64,000 nt of DNA, taken from the NCBI GenBank assembly GCA_012932295.1, contig JAAONU010000098.1, positions 1-64,000 of the forward strand, given 5' to 3'. The notes below the pieces were generated by a model that saw nothing but the letters and a program-made list of their open reading frames with translations, searched no databases and was not told where the DNA came from. Below are positions 11,447 to 22,537 of the stretch, in pieces. The first letter of the stretch is position 1. Each line of letters begins with the position of its first letter. A program made the translations under genes and the position numbers. Source of the DNA: Cyclina sinensis. Lineage: Eukaryota; Mollusca; Bivalvia; Venerida; Veneridae.

Positions 11447-11517
11447 AAAACAAAATGTGTAAAACCCTTAGCAGCGTGTGTACACATGTATACACAACGT
11501 TAAAAATGATGACGTCA

Positions 11518-11778
11518 TCAATAACTGTTAAGCTTTGGCTCAAAAAAGTCTATAAAATAACGTTCTTTAGATAACCTGGCTGAAACATCATTACTATGGA
11601 ATTTGAAAAATGGAAATATTGAAAATTTAGGGCATTGTTTTGAGCATATATCAAGATGTGTGCTTAGTGGTAATTGTCTTGTTGACGGGTCTCTTATTTG
11701 CTGTTCATGGACTGTTTTTCTGTTTCTTAATTTATCTCCTGTTTGTCCTATATAGAATTCATTACAACCATTACCCAC
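11518..11778 (-). pseudogene. Second, inverted copy of the GIY-YIG endonuclease end
   Basis: Minus-strand translation gives NGCNEFYIGQTGDKLRNR through EPKLNSY, identical to the right-arm protein except for about one substitution (SARLSK for LARLSK). The 5' part of the endonuclease is disrupted by the 12-bp deletion relative to the right arm. It is a by-product of the inverted arm and has no RT attached. Confidence 0.8.
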
Positions 11779-12003
11779 TAAAACATATAGAACAGTCCAT
11801 ATTTTCTTTTATGTGAAAACATTTATTTTTTTATTTTTAAAGATGATCCTTCAATAATATAAGTACAAAGCCCACAACGGGGCTGATTACATTTCTTAAC
11901 TGATGGAGTAGCGATGTTGTCACTAAACTCAGATTGAGTTAGAAAGCGTTTTAAATTTGGGAGTTGGCGCTTGCATTTTATTTTCTTGGTATTATTTAAA
12001 ACT

Positions 12004-12948
12004 CAGGTAAGGAAGTTTTTTACGCGATTATATAGATTTTCAGAACATACTATTCTTGTTTCCTTTGATATTATCAGTTTATACACAAACATTCCTCATG
12101 ACTTAGGTCTAGAAGCTATAACTTTCTGGTTAAATAGATATCCAGGGATAATATCGGATCGTTTTGATAAGAGCTTCATTATTGAGGGACTTAGAATAAT
12201 TTTAGAAAACAATAATTTTTCATTTAACAATGAATATTTTAATCAATGCAAAGGAACATCCATGGGAACAAAAGTAGCTCCGACGTTTGCTACATTAGTT
12301 TTAGGTTTCTTAGAAGAAATGTTATATGAAAGAATTAAAGAAGAAAGAAACGATGTTTTAGCTAAATACGTGAAAGATAGATGGGAAAGGTATCTGGATG
12401 ACTGTTTTATCTTTTGGGAAGAATCTATTTTAGATTTGCTTTTATTTGATAAGATTTTAAACAGCTTACATACAGATATCAAATTCAAAATGCAATGCAG
12501 TGCTACAAAATTACCTTTTCTAGATATACTGATAATGAAAAAAGAAACGTCAATTATCACTGATATATATTTTAAAAATACCGATTCTAAACAATATTTA
12601 AATTTCAAATCATGCCACCCTAAACATACAAAAATAAATATTCCATTTTCTTTAGCACGCAGAATTTGTACAATTGTGTCTTATAGAGATATTCTTGAAA
12701 CAAGATTAAAAGAACTGGCGAACATTCTTATCAAAAGAAAATACCCTATTCAAATAATTAAATCTGGAATCATTAAAGCACTTCAAATTCCTAGGGGTAC
12801 TCTACTGGGTGTTAAAAGCTCTGAAAGGGAAGATATTACACCATTTATATCAACACACAACCCAAAAAACAGAGAGGTATTTGGCATACTAAAATATAAT
12901 ATGGAAATTTCAAATACAGACAACAAAATGAAAAAAAGTTTTAAATAA
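12004..12948 (+). pseudogene. Penelope-like reverse transcriptase, N-terminally truncated
   Basis: RT motifs seen in order: VSFDIISLYTNIPHD (motif A, catalytic Asp at about 12067), CKGTSMGTKVAPTFA (motif B), RYLDDCFIFW (motif C, 12391-12402), LPFLDILI, and TDIYFKNTDSKQYL followed by SCHPKHTKINIPFSLARRI. The last block is characteristic of Penelope-like elements and distinguishes them from LINEs. The N-terminal RT motifs are missing because the inverted left arm begins at 12003; an ATG at 11971 lies in the arm and is probably fortuitous. The frame stops at TAA 12946-12948. The endonuclease linker continues in the next frame after an A7 run at 12931-12937, so a one-base indel probably split an originally single RT-EN protein. 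Confidence 0.85.
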
Positions 12949-13435
12949 TACCAAGAAAATAAAATGCAAGCGCCAACTCCCAAATTTAAAACGCTTTCTA
13001 ACTCAATCTGAGTTTAGTGACAACATCGCTACTCCATCAGTTAAGAAATGTAATCAGCCCCGTTGTGGGCTTTGTACTTATATTATTGAAGGATTATCTT
13101 TAAAAATAAAAAATAAATGTTTTCACATAAAAGAAAATATGGACTGTACAGTAGAAAATGTTCTATATGTTTTAGTGTGTAATGGTTGTAATGAATTCTA
13201 TATAGGACAAACAGGAGATAAATTAAGAAACAGAAAAACAGTCCATGAACAGCAAATAAGAGACCCGTCAACAAGACAATTACCACTAAGCACACATCTT
13301 GATATATGCTCAAAACAATGCCCTAAATTTTCAATATTTCCATTTTTCAAATTCCATAGTAATGATGTTTTAGCAAGGTTATCTAAAGAACGTTATTTTA
13401 TAGACTTTTTTGAGCCAAAGCTTAACAGTTATTGA
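12935..13435 (+). CDS. GIY-YIG endonuclease part of Penelope-like element
   Basis: The frame opens just past the A7 run and runs to TGA at 13433-13435. It reads RQLPNLKRFL, then a Cys motif CNQPRCGLC (CCHH-type zinc-knuckle region typical of Penelope EN), then the GIY-YIG core with LYVL and FYIGQTG, KLRNR, and a His and Glu-containing tail (STHLDIC, SKERYFIDFFEPKLNSY). GIY-YIG nucleases make the target nick used for retrotransposition. The core residues are present. It has lost its fusion to the RT by frameshift, so it is probably not translated properly in this copy. Confidence 0.85.
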   Translation, partial: KVLNNTKKIKCKRQLPNLKRFLTQSEFSDNIATPSVKKCNQPRCGLCTYIIEGLSLKIKNKCFHIKENMDCTVENVLYVLVCNGCNEFYIGQTGDKLRNRKTVHEQQIRDPSTRQLPLSTHLDICSKQCPKFSIFPFFKFHSNDVLARLSKERYFIDFFEPKLNSY

Positions 13436-13554
13436 TGACGTCATCATTTCTAACGTTGTGTACACATGTGTACACACGTTGCTAAGGGTTTTACACATTT
13501 TGTTTTATTGCCCTGATGATAAAAGAAACCGGTTGGCAATTACATATTCGAAAA
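12937..13554 (+). repeat. Right arm (3' part, pseudo-LTR) of Penelope-like element
   Basis: Starts at the AGTTTTAAATAATACC junction with the RT core and ends at TTCGAAAA, after the hammerhead-like motif. It holds the linker and GIY-YIG coding region and the 3' UTR. Confidence 0.85.
13507..13540 (+). ncRNA. Hammerhead ribozyme-like motif (type I), right arm
   Basis: The order is stem I strand ATTGCC (13507-13512), core CTGATGA (13513-13519), a tiny stem II T-AAA-A (13520-13524), core GAAA (13525-13528), then CCGGTT and stem I partner GGCAAT (13535-13540). Stem I pairs perfectly over 6 bp. ACCGGT is self-complementary, so stem III has no loop and would need a dimer, as described for Penelope and satellite hammerheads. 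Predicted cleavage is after the GUU at 13532-13534. Hammerheads are known in the arms of Penelope-like elements. The one-pair stem II is shorter than usual, so activity is uncertain. Confidence 0.7.
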
Positions 13555-13580
13555 CCCATGTGATGTTTTTATTTTTTCAT

Positions 13581-13603
13581 ACATATATATATATATATAT
13601 ATT
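13581..13603. repeat. (AT)n microsatellite
   Basis: A short AT run about 30 bp past the end of the Penelope-like element. Such runs are frequent at Penelope insertion edges. Confidence 0.85.
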
Positions 13604-13779
13604 CAACTAATGACAGGATGTATGGTCTCAATATATAAAACGGCGAACAATTTAAAATTGGTTAATCATTTATTGGCATCGAAACGCTGTGACACGAATA
13701 GTGCTGTACTTTAAGCTACATAAGCAGTACGGCTTTAACACTCCGTAACAAAGGCAGCCCCATACAAACGCCACCAAGG

Positions 13780-13995
13780 AGGAGCAGTGGCTGTGGGTAA
13801 AAGCATCCAACTCCCGATCCGGAAATTGCACGTTCGAATCCCAACGCTGCTAAGAGTCTCCTGTGACATTCCAATCTCCTTACTTTCGGCGCAAGTACCG
13901 GTTTGAATCCAGGAAGTAGTCATTAAGAGGGATTAATAAGTTGCAAGAATTTGCTTTCCAGCTAGTCGATGTAAAAAAGATAAATTTAAAGTAAC
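13780..13995 (+). mobile_element. tRNA-derived SINE (same core as the three copies at 22-34 kb)
   Basis: Head with box A-like GCAGTGGCTGTGGGTAAAAG and box B-like ACGTTCGAATCCC, then TTACTTTCGGCGC and a CCGGTTTGAATCC segment, and a tail GTCGATGTAAAAAAG. The ACTTTCGGCGC core and the CGATGTAAA tail are shared with the SINEs at 22.54, 28.49 and 33.67 kb, though the head differs. Confidence 0.65.
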
Positions 13996-16304
13996 AAACG
14001 CAGCCAGATCATGCATAATAATACAATAATAATCTACACCAAGTACTGAAGATTCTTATAACATTTCAAACCAGTCAATGTTTGCTAATGAACTGACCGT
14101 CTACAAACAATACTCGCAGGATGGTCAACAAAAAAAGTTCTGGGACCAACTAATTCCTGCCGAACTATCCAGCAATACAATGCATACTCCATGAATCTAC
14201 CTACACGTTTTTCCTTAAGTATAACAAGCGGTTGCTGAAAAATAGCATTGTCTTTGATGACGCCTCAATATTCTTTTTGTAGATATAGACACTTACACTA
14301 CACTTCAATGCACATACATATATTTTAGCCTCTAAGATAGTTTCAATAAATTCCTGCCGGCGGTTGCTTAGCAATAGCTTAGACAGCAGTACTGTTTTGA
14401 TATACTATGTTGCAAAATAAAAGAGTCTATTTCTATATCAGTCATACTTGATCATACAGGTAAGTTATATGTGCATTTATAGAAAACTGTATCCTTCATC
14501 TTTCATTCAAATCAATGGGTGACAAATAGTGCGGACATAAATAGTCTGTAGTTTATCATGTGGCAAAATGAAATTGCTCATTACTTTTGATATACAGTTA
14601 AGCATGTAAAATCTTACAATATGCGCATCACTTGTTGGTTCAAAATCATTCTATAACCTTTCATTGGACTTTCGGTCTCTGGTAGTTGTGCATAAAGCCC
14701 GGACACATGATAGTACTTTGGTATAGTATATGGAAAATAACAAGGTCAAAGACTCTAAGATCGACAATTGTACCAGAATATGATTGTAAAGTGCAATCTC
14801 TACCTAATACACTAGCTGTCTATAAGTTCAATTGAATTAAGTTTTTGGTTACTGACAGATAGGGATCGAATAATTTGACCGACAGACAAAGCTTAAACAT
14901 TGCGGTGTCTCTTTGTGGAACATGAAAAATAATCTGCCACTGTACCCCTTCCGCCAGCTTTTGCATGTTTCATCTAAAGATATCTAATACTTTCTATTAG
15001 AATTTTACGGTACAGGAAAAAATAATCAAATCCGATTCTTTTCATCAATAATGGACGATTAAAAAAAAGAAAAAAAAAAAGAAAGAACCAGTGGTTCTAA
15101 ACTCAAAATTATGGTCAGTGAACTTGAAAATGTGGACTAGTCCAATCTGTACTGAAATCCGATTTGCATATTTATTTACCGATTTACTCAAACATTTACT
15201 GTGGAAAAAAACATATTTGAACTCAGTAAAACAGAACATAATGAAATTCTATTTTAGCTGGCCAACTGAAAAAAATGCAATAACAATTATATTAGAGGTA
15301 ATTCTTTTTTTCATGTTAGTTATAGAAGTGGAGTGAAAGAAGACCTAATATTTATGCTCGCCGATAATTTATTTTACTTTCAGCTATATTATCTGACCCT
15401 AATGATTCGAGCACCTTTAGTCGAAATATTTCTTCATTGACGAGCATAGTTCTATCGTCTGTTTCTTCGGTAATGTCTTCAGAAATTCATTTTAACATGG
15501 CATCTTGAATTTCTACTTTGCCACATTGTACAAATGTCGACAATTATTGGTTTTTTTTCGTCTGCTTTCCTTAATAAACTGTCCGTCAAAAGGGTTACCC
15601 GTTATTTCGGAATGGCCGTTATGCGTTTTTTTTATTGCAGTATCAATGCCATTTCTTTCACTATCCCCACACGTTAACTTTAAGTTACGTTAATTAAGTA
15701 CGTTTTTGATTTTAAGTAAGTGACGCATCTCCCTTGGAGTTATGTCAGTGGTTTTTGATAATGTGTGTTGTATTCACATATAGTCGAAGTCATTCGAGGT
15801 GATGCTAATATCATGTCGTTTTTCTCAGTAGGACTAATTTAGAAACATAGAGGTATATTTGCAATATTAAAAAAACGTTCGCTGAAAAAAAATGATTCGA
15901 AGAAATATTATAATGTGCTGAAGTAGTGTTAATCCATGAAATTTTAATTGCATATAGATTTTATTTATATCAGTAATAATAAACATTGCACTTCATGAAA
16001 GTTGTGCAAATGCATTCCAAACTTTAAAGTATCTGAACACATGACCTTCCTTCACGAAATTGAGACAATAAAGCATAATACAGCAGGATCAAGAAATTTT
16101 TCTTAAAACAATATTATGTAGTAGGTCTATCGTGGAATCAAATAGTTAAGGGATAGACTTACTGTTAGATCCTTACCCGGGTAGAAACGAAACAAACATC
16201 TTGACTATCAGAAATCCTTACTTCAGAAAAAATATATGGTACTAAAATATGAGAAGTAAGCAGTAAACGGTGACTTAAGCACTAAGCATTACAATTGATA
16301 AAGT
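13996..16304. other. Unassigned stretch
   Basis: Nothing recognisable beyond a purine-rich A/G run at 15061-15086. Short open frames have no motif. Confidence 0.45.
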
Positions 16305-17165
16305 GTAACGCTCAACTGGCAGGGTAACTTTCCAGGGTATCGCACGAAATAGAGTAAAATAGATAGCCTGCTGAAATATTCCACTGATCAAAAGCAGAGC
16401 ATTTGAAAAAGAAGTAAACAGTATTCCCCGCTGAAATCCTCCGCTCGATGAGCTTTCTAGCAGATAATTCCAAAATAGGGTATGTTCTCTGTTGAATATG
16501 GTAAAAGGGTGAAAGCAAGTGTCCTGCTAAAATACTCTAGCACGGCATCGCTCAGTATAGAGTAAATATAACGCCCTGCTGAATTGCTCTACTAGCAGAG
16601 CAACCTAGCAGGGCATTCTTTAAAAGAAGTCAAATTTAAGCCTTATTAAAATGCTCTGCTGGCAAAAGAACCTACAAGGGCATTCCAAAACAGGGTACAA
16701 TTAATGTTCTGTTGAAATGCCCTGCTTGCAGAACAAGTTAGATGCGCATCGCACCACCATATGGAATTCGCTTTAAAGTATGTATTGTCCTGTTCAAATG
16801 CTATGTAAACAGAGCATTTCTGCAAGACATTAATTTTACTTTATTGGGCGATTCCATGCTAGGTTGTTCTTTCAGCAGAATATTTCAGCAACTGTATAGT
16901 TTTGTTGCTCTTTCAGCAAAGAATTATAGCAGGACATTGATTTGCTCTAATTGTGTTATGCTCTGCTAGGTTGTTCTGCCAGCAGTGCATTTCAGTAGGA
17001 CGTTACATTTGTTCTATTTTAAGCGATGCACTGCTAAGTTGCTCTGCCAGCAGAATATATCAATAAGAGATTCATTTTACCTTAAACTTTGGATTTCCCT
17101 GCTAGGTTGCTCTGCCAGGAGTATATATCAGCAGAACACTTGTTTTCTATCTAAATTGTACTGTT
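16305..17165. repeat. Inverted array of ~66-bp units (fold-back repeat)
   Basis: Left of about 16750, units read CCTGCTGAAAT...GCTCTGCTGGCAGAGCAACCTAGCAGGGCATTC in one orientation. Right of it the same text appears reverse-complemented (TGCTAGGTTGTTCTGCCAGCAG near 16858, 16967, 17034 and 17099). Units are about 66 bp, with roughly six or seven on each side and a short palindrome GATGCGCATC near 16741 at the turn. Each unit also has internal dyads (CTAGCAG/CTGCTAG). No open frame explains it. It looks like a fold-back element or an inverted minisatellite. Confidence 0.65.
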
Positions 17166-18695
17166 AATGCTTAAGACACTGTTCACTGCAACTTTTCACA
17201 TATTTCCGAGATACCCTTTCTTGTTAAAATTGCTCAGTTTATGCACTTTTCTTAACCAAGGATAAACGTCTTATACGGTAAAACATTTAGTGTTCGTGAA
17301 GCAGCGGGACATCACCCCATGATTCTTGATTACAACTCGTGTGTGAAACGACTGAACCACTTATCCGCCTTAAGGGTGTCAAATAATTTGATTCTTATCC
17401 TAATTGTTTAGAATTATAAATGCAGCAGCTTTATAATATCTTGTTAGGAGGGACATTTGAGATTATATTCAACTTTTGATTAAATTCATATTTTTTTTAT
17501 TCAAGTGAAAAGTGCCACTGTTTGCAGCTAAGAACGCCTTATGAAAACAATACCGACTATGTGACGTTTCTCTAATCAGATGAAAAGCTATTTGTCCAGT
17601 GTAAAATGGTTCGACCACGCTCATAGAAAAACAATGTTCAGAAGCAATAATGACATATGACTTGCAACGATATGCTCTGAAATCGCGTTTAGAGAATTTT
17701 GAGATGTCGCATCGTAAAAGTTAAGCAGTTAGCATAGATAAATGAAGATTAAGCTATTATTTGTTTGAAGGTTTAGATGGCAGGTAGTAACTTGAGGCAC
17801 TCATGAGGAGCACTACATGATTACCGGCAAACACTTGTTAGCTGTCTCAGAATGTTTAAAACATTCACAAGGCGATACATAAACTGAATAATCTTCTGCA
17901 TAGTAACAACTGATAATTAATGCATTTTCTTGGGTTTTTGTTGGTGTTTTGATGACTAGTTCTAATTAATTTAGCAACCAAAATCGTGTTTGGTTACAAG
18001 TTTATTTGACAAATAAAGGTATCCCTTTAAAAAGGACTTGATCTCAAGCGCGTATAATAGTATTTTATACATGTTTGAGGAAAATTATTTAATCCTGTTG
18101 CTTTCCTGACATATACCTTATTTTATGCTATCAAATAGCATATAAATCTTTCATTGGCTGGCATTTGTCGAAAAGGAATAACAATTCTCCTAACAATATT
18201 TTGTTCAATCTTAACCAAAACTGAAATGCATTTTGCTTACTCGACAGAGGTTAGAAATGAAATTTCTAGTTTTAGAGTCAATTGTCCGTGCTTTTTTTAG
18301 GTTTTACTACTGTCTCTATTTTCAAATTTCTGAATTTTGTTTTGCTTTATTCCTCGACTGTGAATCAACGCAACAATTCTCGTTGCATGGACCGGATATT
18401 GTATCGTCGACTGACGTTATCTGGAATGGCATTCTATCTATTTGGCATGGGAACGTCCGCAATTATATTATACGAATGAAATGACAATTATAGGACCCAT
18501 AACCCTGAATCTGACAGACTAAGCATATGATGAAAATGATTACTCACCTTGAATACAAATATTTTTTTTTACTGCTTTGTGACTTCTATTCATTTAAACT
18601 TAATCTATTACCATTACGCTCACAATTGGTTAAGGCTTATACTGAAATATTTACCTTTCTATAATAAATGACTCTGAGGAAAGCATAACCAAAAA
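17166..18695. other. Unassigned stretch
   Basis: No gene or repeat family could be supported. Two short overlapping frames at 18233-18484 have no recognisable motif. Confidence 0.4.
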
Positions 18696-18910
18696 AGTTG
18701 GTTTAAGGTATTGGATTCCTAGTACCTTACCTCAGCTCTAAAGAGTATTCAATTCCATTACTTTGTGAAGGATTGAGACATTTTCACTGAAGGGCATGAG
18801 TTCAAACCCAACTCAAGCCATTTTTTTTTCTCTCTCGTGTTTGTCAGTTTTACAATTTGTTTTGGTTTTACAAGAGTAACTTTTATAGAATTTATATTCA
18901 GTTTCTTTCG
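18696..18910 (+). mobile_element. Old dispersed repeat with tRNA-like head (paralogue at 38.2 kb)
   Basis: The text from GTTTAAGGTATTGGATTCCTAG through GAGTTCAAACCCAACTC to TTTTGGTTTTAC recurs, diverged, at 38195-38400. GAGTTCAAACCC resembles a pol III B box, so an ancient SINE is likely. Confidence 0.5.
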
Positions 18911-18954
18911 TATTTAATATATCCTAATAGTTACAAAGCTTTTTAACAATGCCG

Positions 18955-19505
18955 TATTTTTTAAAAATGCCGTATTTGCTTAATCAAGGCACATAACTCA
19001 ACCAATCTGGAATAAATCTGCTTCAAAATACCTGGGTGCATAAGTTCACATGCTGCCAAATATTCCTAGAAAGTTTCATGGCTCTAGCTATTATATGTTT
19101 GGAGTTTCATGCGGCACAAATCCAAAATTGCTATTTTTGCTTAATCAGGGAGCATTTATCTGCCGATCTCCAATGAATTTGCGTCAAAATAGCCAGGTGC
19201 ATAAGTTTACATGCTGACAACTTGGATGTGTTACTGTTCAAGGAACCTGGCAGGTTTGGTGTTGGTATAAGTTTCATGTTACCTTGCAGACACACAAGTG
19301 TACTTTTAGACCTGGCAGGCAAAGTATGTGTTGATTATAAGGAATAAGACAAAGATCTACAAATGCTTTACTGAGGACACTTGCATATTCAGGGGACATA
19401 TATCTGCCGATCTCCAATAAATTTGCGTCAAAATACCCGGTCCATAAGTTCACATGCTGACAACTATTTTAGAAAGCTGCAACGCTCTAGTAGTTGAAAC
19501 AAGTA
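18955..19505 (+). repeat. Degenerate tandem units with CTTAATCAGGG/TTTGCGTCAAAATA
   Basis: Three partial units near 19008, 19166 and 19408 share CCAATNAATTTGCGTC, AAAATACC.GGTGCATAAG and TTCACATGCTGACAACT. This phrase set is common in bivalve tandem-repeat elements. An open frame at 19131-19322 (minus) is a by-product of the repeat. Confidence 0.55.
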
Positions 19506-19849
19506 ATTGGTAAAACCAAATTATGCATCCCGAAGTATTTTTGTTCAAAATGGCAGAAAAGAAAGAAATGTACTATCAATGGTATTTCAGTGACATGTGA
19601 TGAAACATATTTGAGGATTTATAGTATAAAAAACCACATTTATAAGGGACAGTTGTTTTATTGCAAAATTTACCAGCTACTTGCTTAATCTGTGAATGTT
19701 TGCCAGATTTGTTATAATCACAACAAGAGGTGTCAAGTGTTTGGCTGGCAGTTGTAAAAAGTATACCTGTACTTCGTATAATCAGTGTTGTTCTACAGAA
19801 TTTCAGCTGATAAGCCATTGATTTATCTGTCGTTCGGGGTTGCTATATT

Positions 19850-20990
19850 AAGTTTTATAAAGGAAGCTAATTAAAAAATTAACTGATGTAAAGTGATGGT
19901 TCTTTAACATTGCATTTCCTCTAAGTGGTCTTTATAACTTTGTGAAATTTTATATAATTTCCTTCAATACTTTTTAAGTTATTCTCCTAACAAATATTAT
20001 TAGGTATTATAAAGGGAGATAATAAAAAAACTAAGAAATGAAGAGTGATGGATTTTTTTACATTGCACTTCCTCCCACTAGTCTCTATAACTGTGTGAAG
20101 ATATAATGAGATAGTATTGATACTTTAGAAGTTATACTCCAGACAAACATTTTTTAACTTTTGTAATTATCAATAACGGAGATAATTAAAATTTGAGCAA
20201 GGTAGAATTAAGGTTCATAAACACTGCATTTCCTCTCTCTGTTCGCTATCACTGTGTGAAGTTTTAATAAAATTCCTTTAATAGTTTTGGAGTTATTCTC
20301 CGGACAAGCATAATAAATTTCCATAAAGGGAGATAATTCATGACCTAAGTAATGTAGGGTTTTGTTCCTTGACACTACACTTCCTCTCACTAGCCTTTAA
20401 CTGTGTTGAGATATCATTAATAGTTGTACTCAGGACAAGCATTGTTAAACATTTTAAGTATAATTAATGGAGATAATTCAAAAATTAAGCAAGGTAGACA
20501 TATGGTTATTGAACAGTTCACTTTCATTCACTAGTGTCAATGACTGTGTGAAGTTTCAATCAAATTTCACACTTTACAAATTAATATTCAGACAAGCATT
20601 ATTAGGTATTGTAACGGGAGATAATTCAAATACTAAGTAGATAAGAGTTATGGTTCTTTAACACTGAATTTTCTCTGTCTAGTCTCTATAGCTGAGTGAA
20701 GTTTCAATGAGATATCATGGACAGTTTAGGAGTTATATTCCGGACAAGCATTATAAACTTAACGGAGATAATTAAAAAAAAAAACATGCAAGGTAGAATT
20801 ATGGTTCTTGGACACAGCACTTTCTCTCCTTGGACTCTATCAAGGTGTTAAGTTTCAATCAAATTCCTTCAATATTTTTTCAAGTTATTCTCCGGACAAG
20901 AGTGTGACGGACGGACGGAGGGACGGATGAACAGGGCGCCGACTATATGCTCTCCCTTCGGGGAGGATGAAAATAAGCAAGGAAAAATTA
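19850..20990 (+). repeat. ~150-bp tandem array ending in GC hairpin (pearl/Helentron-like)
   Basis: About seven units of 140-160 bp share GGGAGATAATT, ATGGTTCTTTAACACTGCA, TTTCCTCTCACTAGTCTCTAT, ACTGTGTGAAGTTTCAAT and GTTATTCTCCGGACAAGC. Landmarks fall near 19980, 20133, 20293, 20433, 20584, 20738 and 20887. The last unit runs into GACGGACGGAC repeats and a hairpin CTCCC-TTCG-GGGAG (20952-20965). Central tandem repeats with a terminal hairpin fit nonautonomous Helentron or pearl elements of bivalves. That class is inference. Confidence 0.65.
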
Positions 20991-21389
20991 AGGGTGGACA
21001 AAGGAAATGTAGAGGCAAAGAAAGTTCAGAAGAGTTCAGGGAAAAACAAGAAATGCCCCCAACATCAAACTGTCTGAAAATAATAATGATTTGCAAATGT
21101 GTTTTGGAATTTTTAAAACAAAACAATTTGTAGACATATACCTTTCTTTAATATTCATTAGTAGTCTGAGCTTCTGATACGTATTTATTTAAAATATTTA
21201 TCAGTAAATGGTTAATTCTAATGATTTGTGTTCTGATTATTCAATGTTACTGATGACGTGACCCATTTATGGTCACTGTAATAACATGCAATTGTTCTTA
21301 TGCCTAAACTTGAAGATAAGCTGTGTAGAAATGGTCTAAGCAGGAACCTGATGAATGTGTTGGGTTTGAAATATACTGAGTAAAATCTT

Positions 21390-22320
21390 GAGATGACAAA
21401 GCCACACAGGGCTGTCCAATTTCAACACTACTTTTCATAATTGCTGCAGAAGTACTGGCCACAAATATTCGGAACATTCAAAACATTTTTGGTATCAAAA
21501 TCAAATTGGAAAATAAAATAGAGTAATTTAGAACCTTGCAGATAGCAGACGATACAACACTCTTTCTTAAAACAAGAACAGATATAATTAACGCGCTAAA
21601 AATAATTGAACAAAACTTAACAAAAACAAAACAGATGCAATATAGATAGGATAAAAAAAAATTGTCACGAACAAATCAGTAATATAAATAATCCTTCTAA
21701 ACCCGTAAAAGCTCTTGGTGTTTATTTCGGGCATAATAAACAGGAATGTGAAGAACTAAACTGGCGAAAAAAACTAAATAAATGTACGACTGTTTTAAAT
21801 GCATGGAAAAAAGAAAGGTAACAGATATGGAAAATAATAATAATTAAATTCTTCATTACTCTAAAGTTTAGATAATTTTGCATTCGTTCCCTGTTCCCAA
21901 ACTTGTAAAAAACGGAATCAGCTTATTTTATGACTCTTTGGGATTGCAAAAAAGAATACATTTATAGGACATAAATCTGATGGAGGTTTAGGAATGATTA
22001 ATATTAAATCTTTTATAGTATCTCTTAAAATGAAATGGGTAAAACCTCTTACAGATAACAAAAAGAAGTTGGAAAGTTATCCTAGAATTTTTTTCAAAAA
22101 TACGGAGAAAAAAATTTAATATTTCAAATGAATTTGGATTGTACAAAAAGTATACCATCTGGAGAACTACCAAAGTTCTATCAGGATATACGCAATCGAT
22201 GGATTAATTTGAAAAATAAAGCGCCAACTAAGAAAACGAAGGAATTTTATTTTGACATAAGGAAGGAATTAATTTGTGGTAATAATTTTTTTTAAAGATA
22301 ATGGAAAAACTTTGATATTC
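21390..22320 (+). pseudogene. L1/Tx1-like LINE, degenerate 3' end of reverse transcriptase
   Basis: Translated across frame breaks, the stretch gives QGCPISTLLFIIAAEVLATN (RT motif 4), QIADDTTLFLKT (motif 5 with catalytic ADD), KALGVYFG and DGGLGMINIKSFIVSLKMKW, all in the right order for the RT palm, thumb and C-terminal region of L1/Tx1-type elements. Stops and frameshifts are frequent, including a TAA between motifs 4 and 5. The N-terminal RT, endonuclease and ORF1 are missing, as is usual for 5'-truncated insertions. The end abuts duplicated block A. Confidence 0.8.
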
Positions 22321-22537
22321 AAAAACTAAAAGAAAAACAACAACAACAAAACACATGTCATATCATAATAAATAATGTGTTTTATTTTACTCAAGAAATG
22401 ATGTTTATCGCATTTATTTCTTCAGGTACTCTAATGAGTAAAAACTAGAACAAAAACGAAATGTTGATGGATACACATATGAATAGTCACCATGTACCTA
22501 CATTTAATAACAAAATTTAGCTTAAACCAGTAAAGTG

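Larger units (their letters stand above)
11399..12003 (-). repeat. Left inverted arm (pseudo-LTR) of Penelope-like element
   Basis: This is the reverse complement of 12937-13554, with about 98% identity by eye. It carries the GIY-YIG end of the element on the minus strand and a second hammerhead-like motif at its outer edge. Relative to the right arm it lacks about 12 bp near 11785-11795, inside the endonuclease region. Confidence 0.85.
11399..13554 (+). mobile_element. Penelope-like retroelement with inverted flanking arms
   Basis: The central unique part (12004-12936) encodes a Penelope-type reverse transcriptase and the right arm encodes a GIY-YIG endonuclease. The left arm (11399-12003) is a reverse-complement copy of the right arm (12937-13554), differing by a 12-bp deletion and a few substitutions. 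Such pseudo-LTR arms, direct or inverted, are known for Penelope elements. TA repeats lie at both outer edges. The RT is 5'-truncated at the junction with the inverted left arm, so this copy is probably dead although its arms look recent. Confidence 0.85.

Noticed and set aside
11971..12003. ATG at 11971 as the true start of the Penelope RT
   Set aside because: These codons lie in the inverted left arm, whose sequence is the reverse complement of the linker region; the real N-terminus is missing.
20869..21133. Opposed ORFs around the GC-rich hairpin
   Set aside because: They arise from the GACGGAC repeat and hairpin at the end of the 150-bp array.
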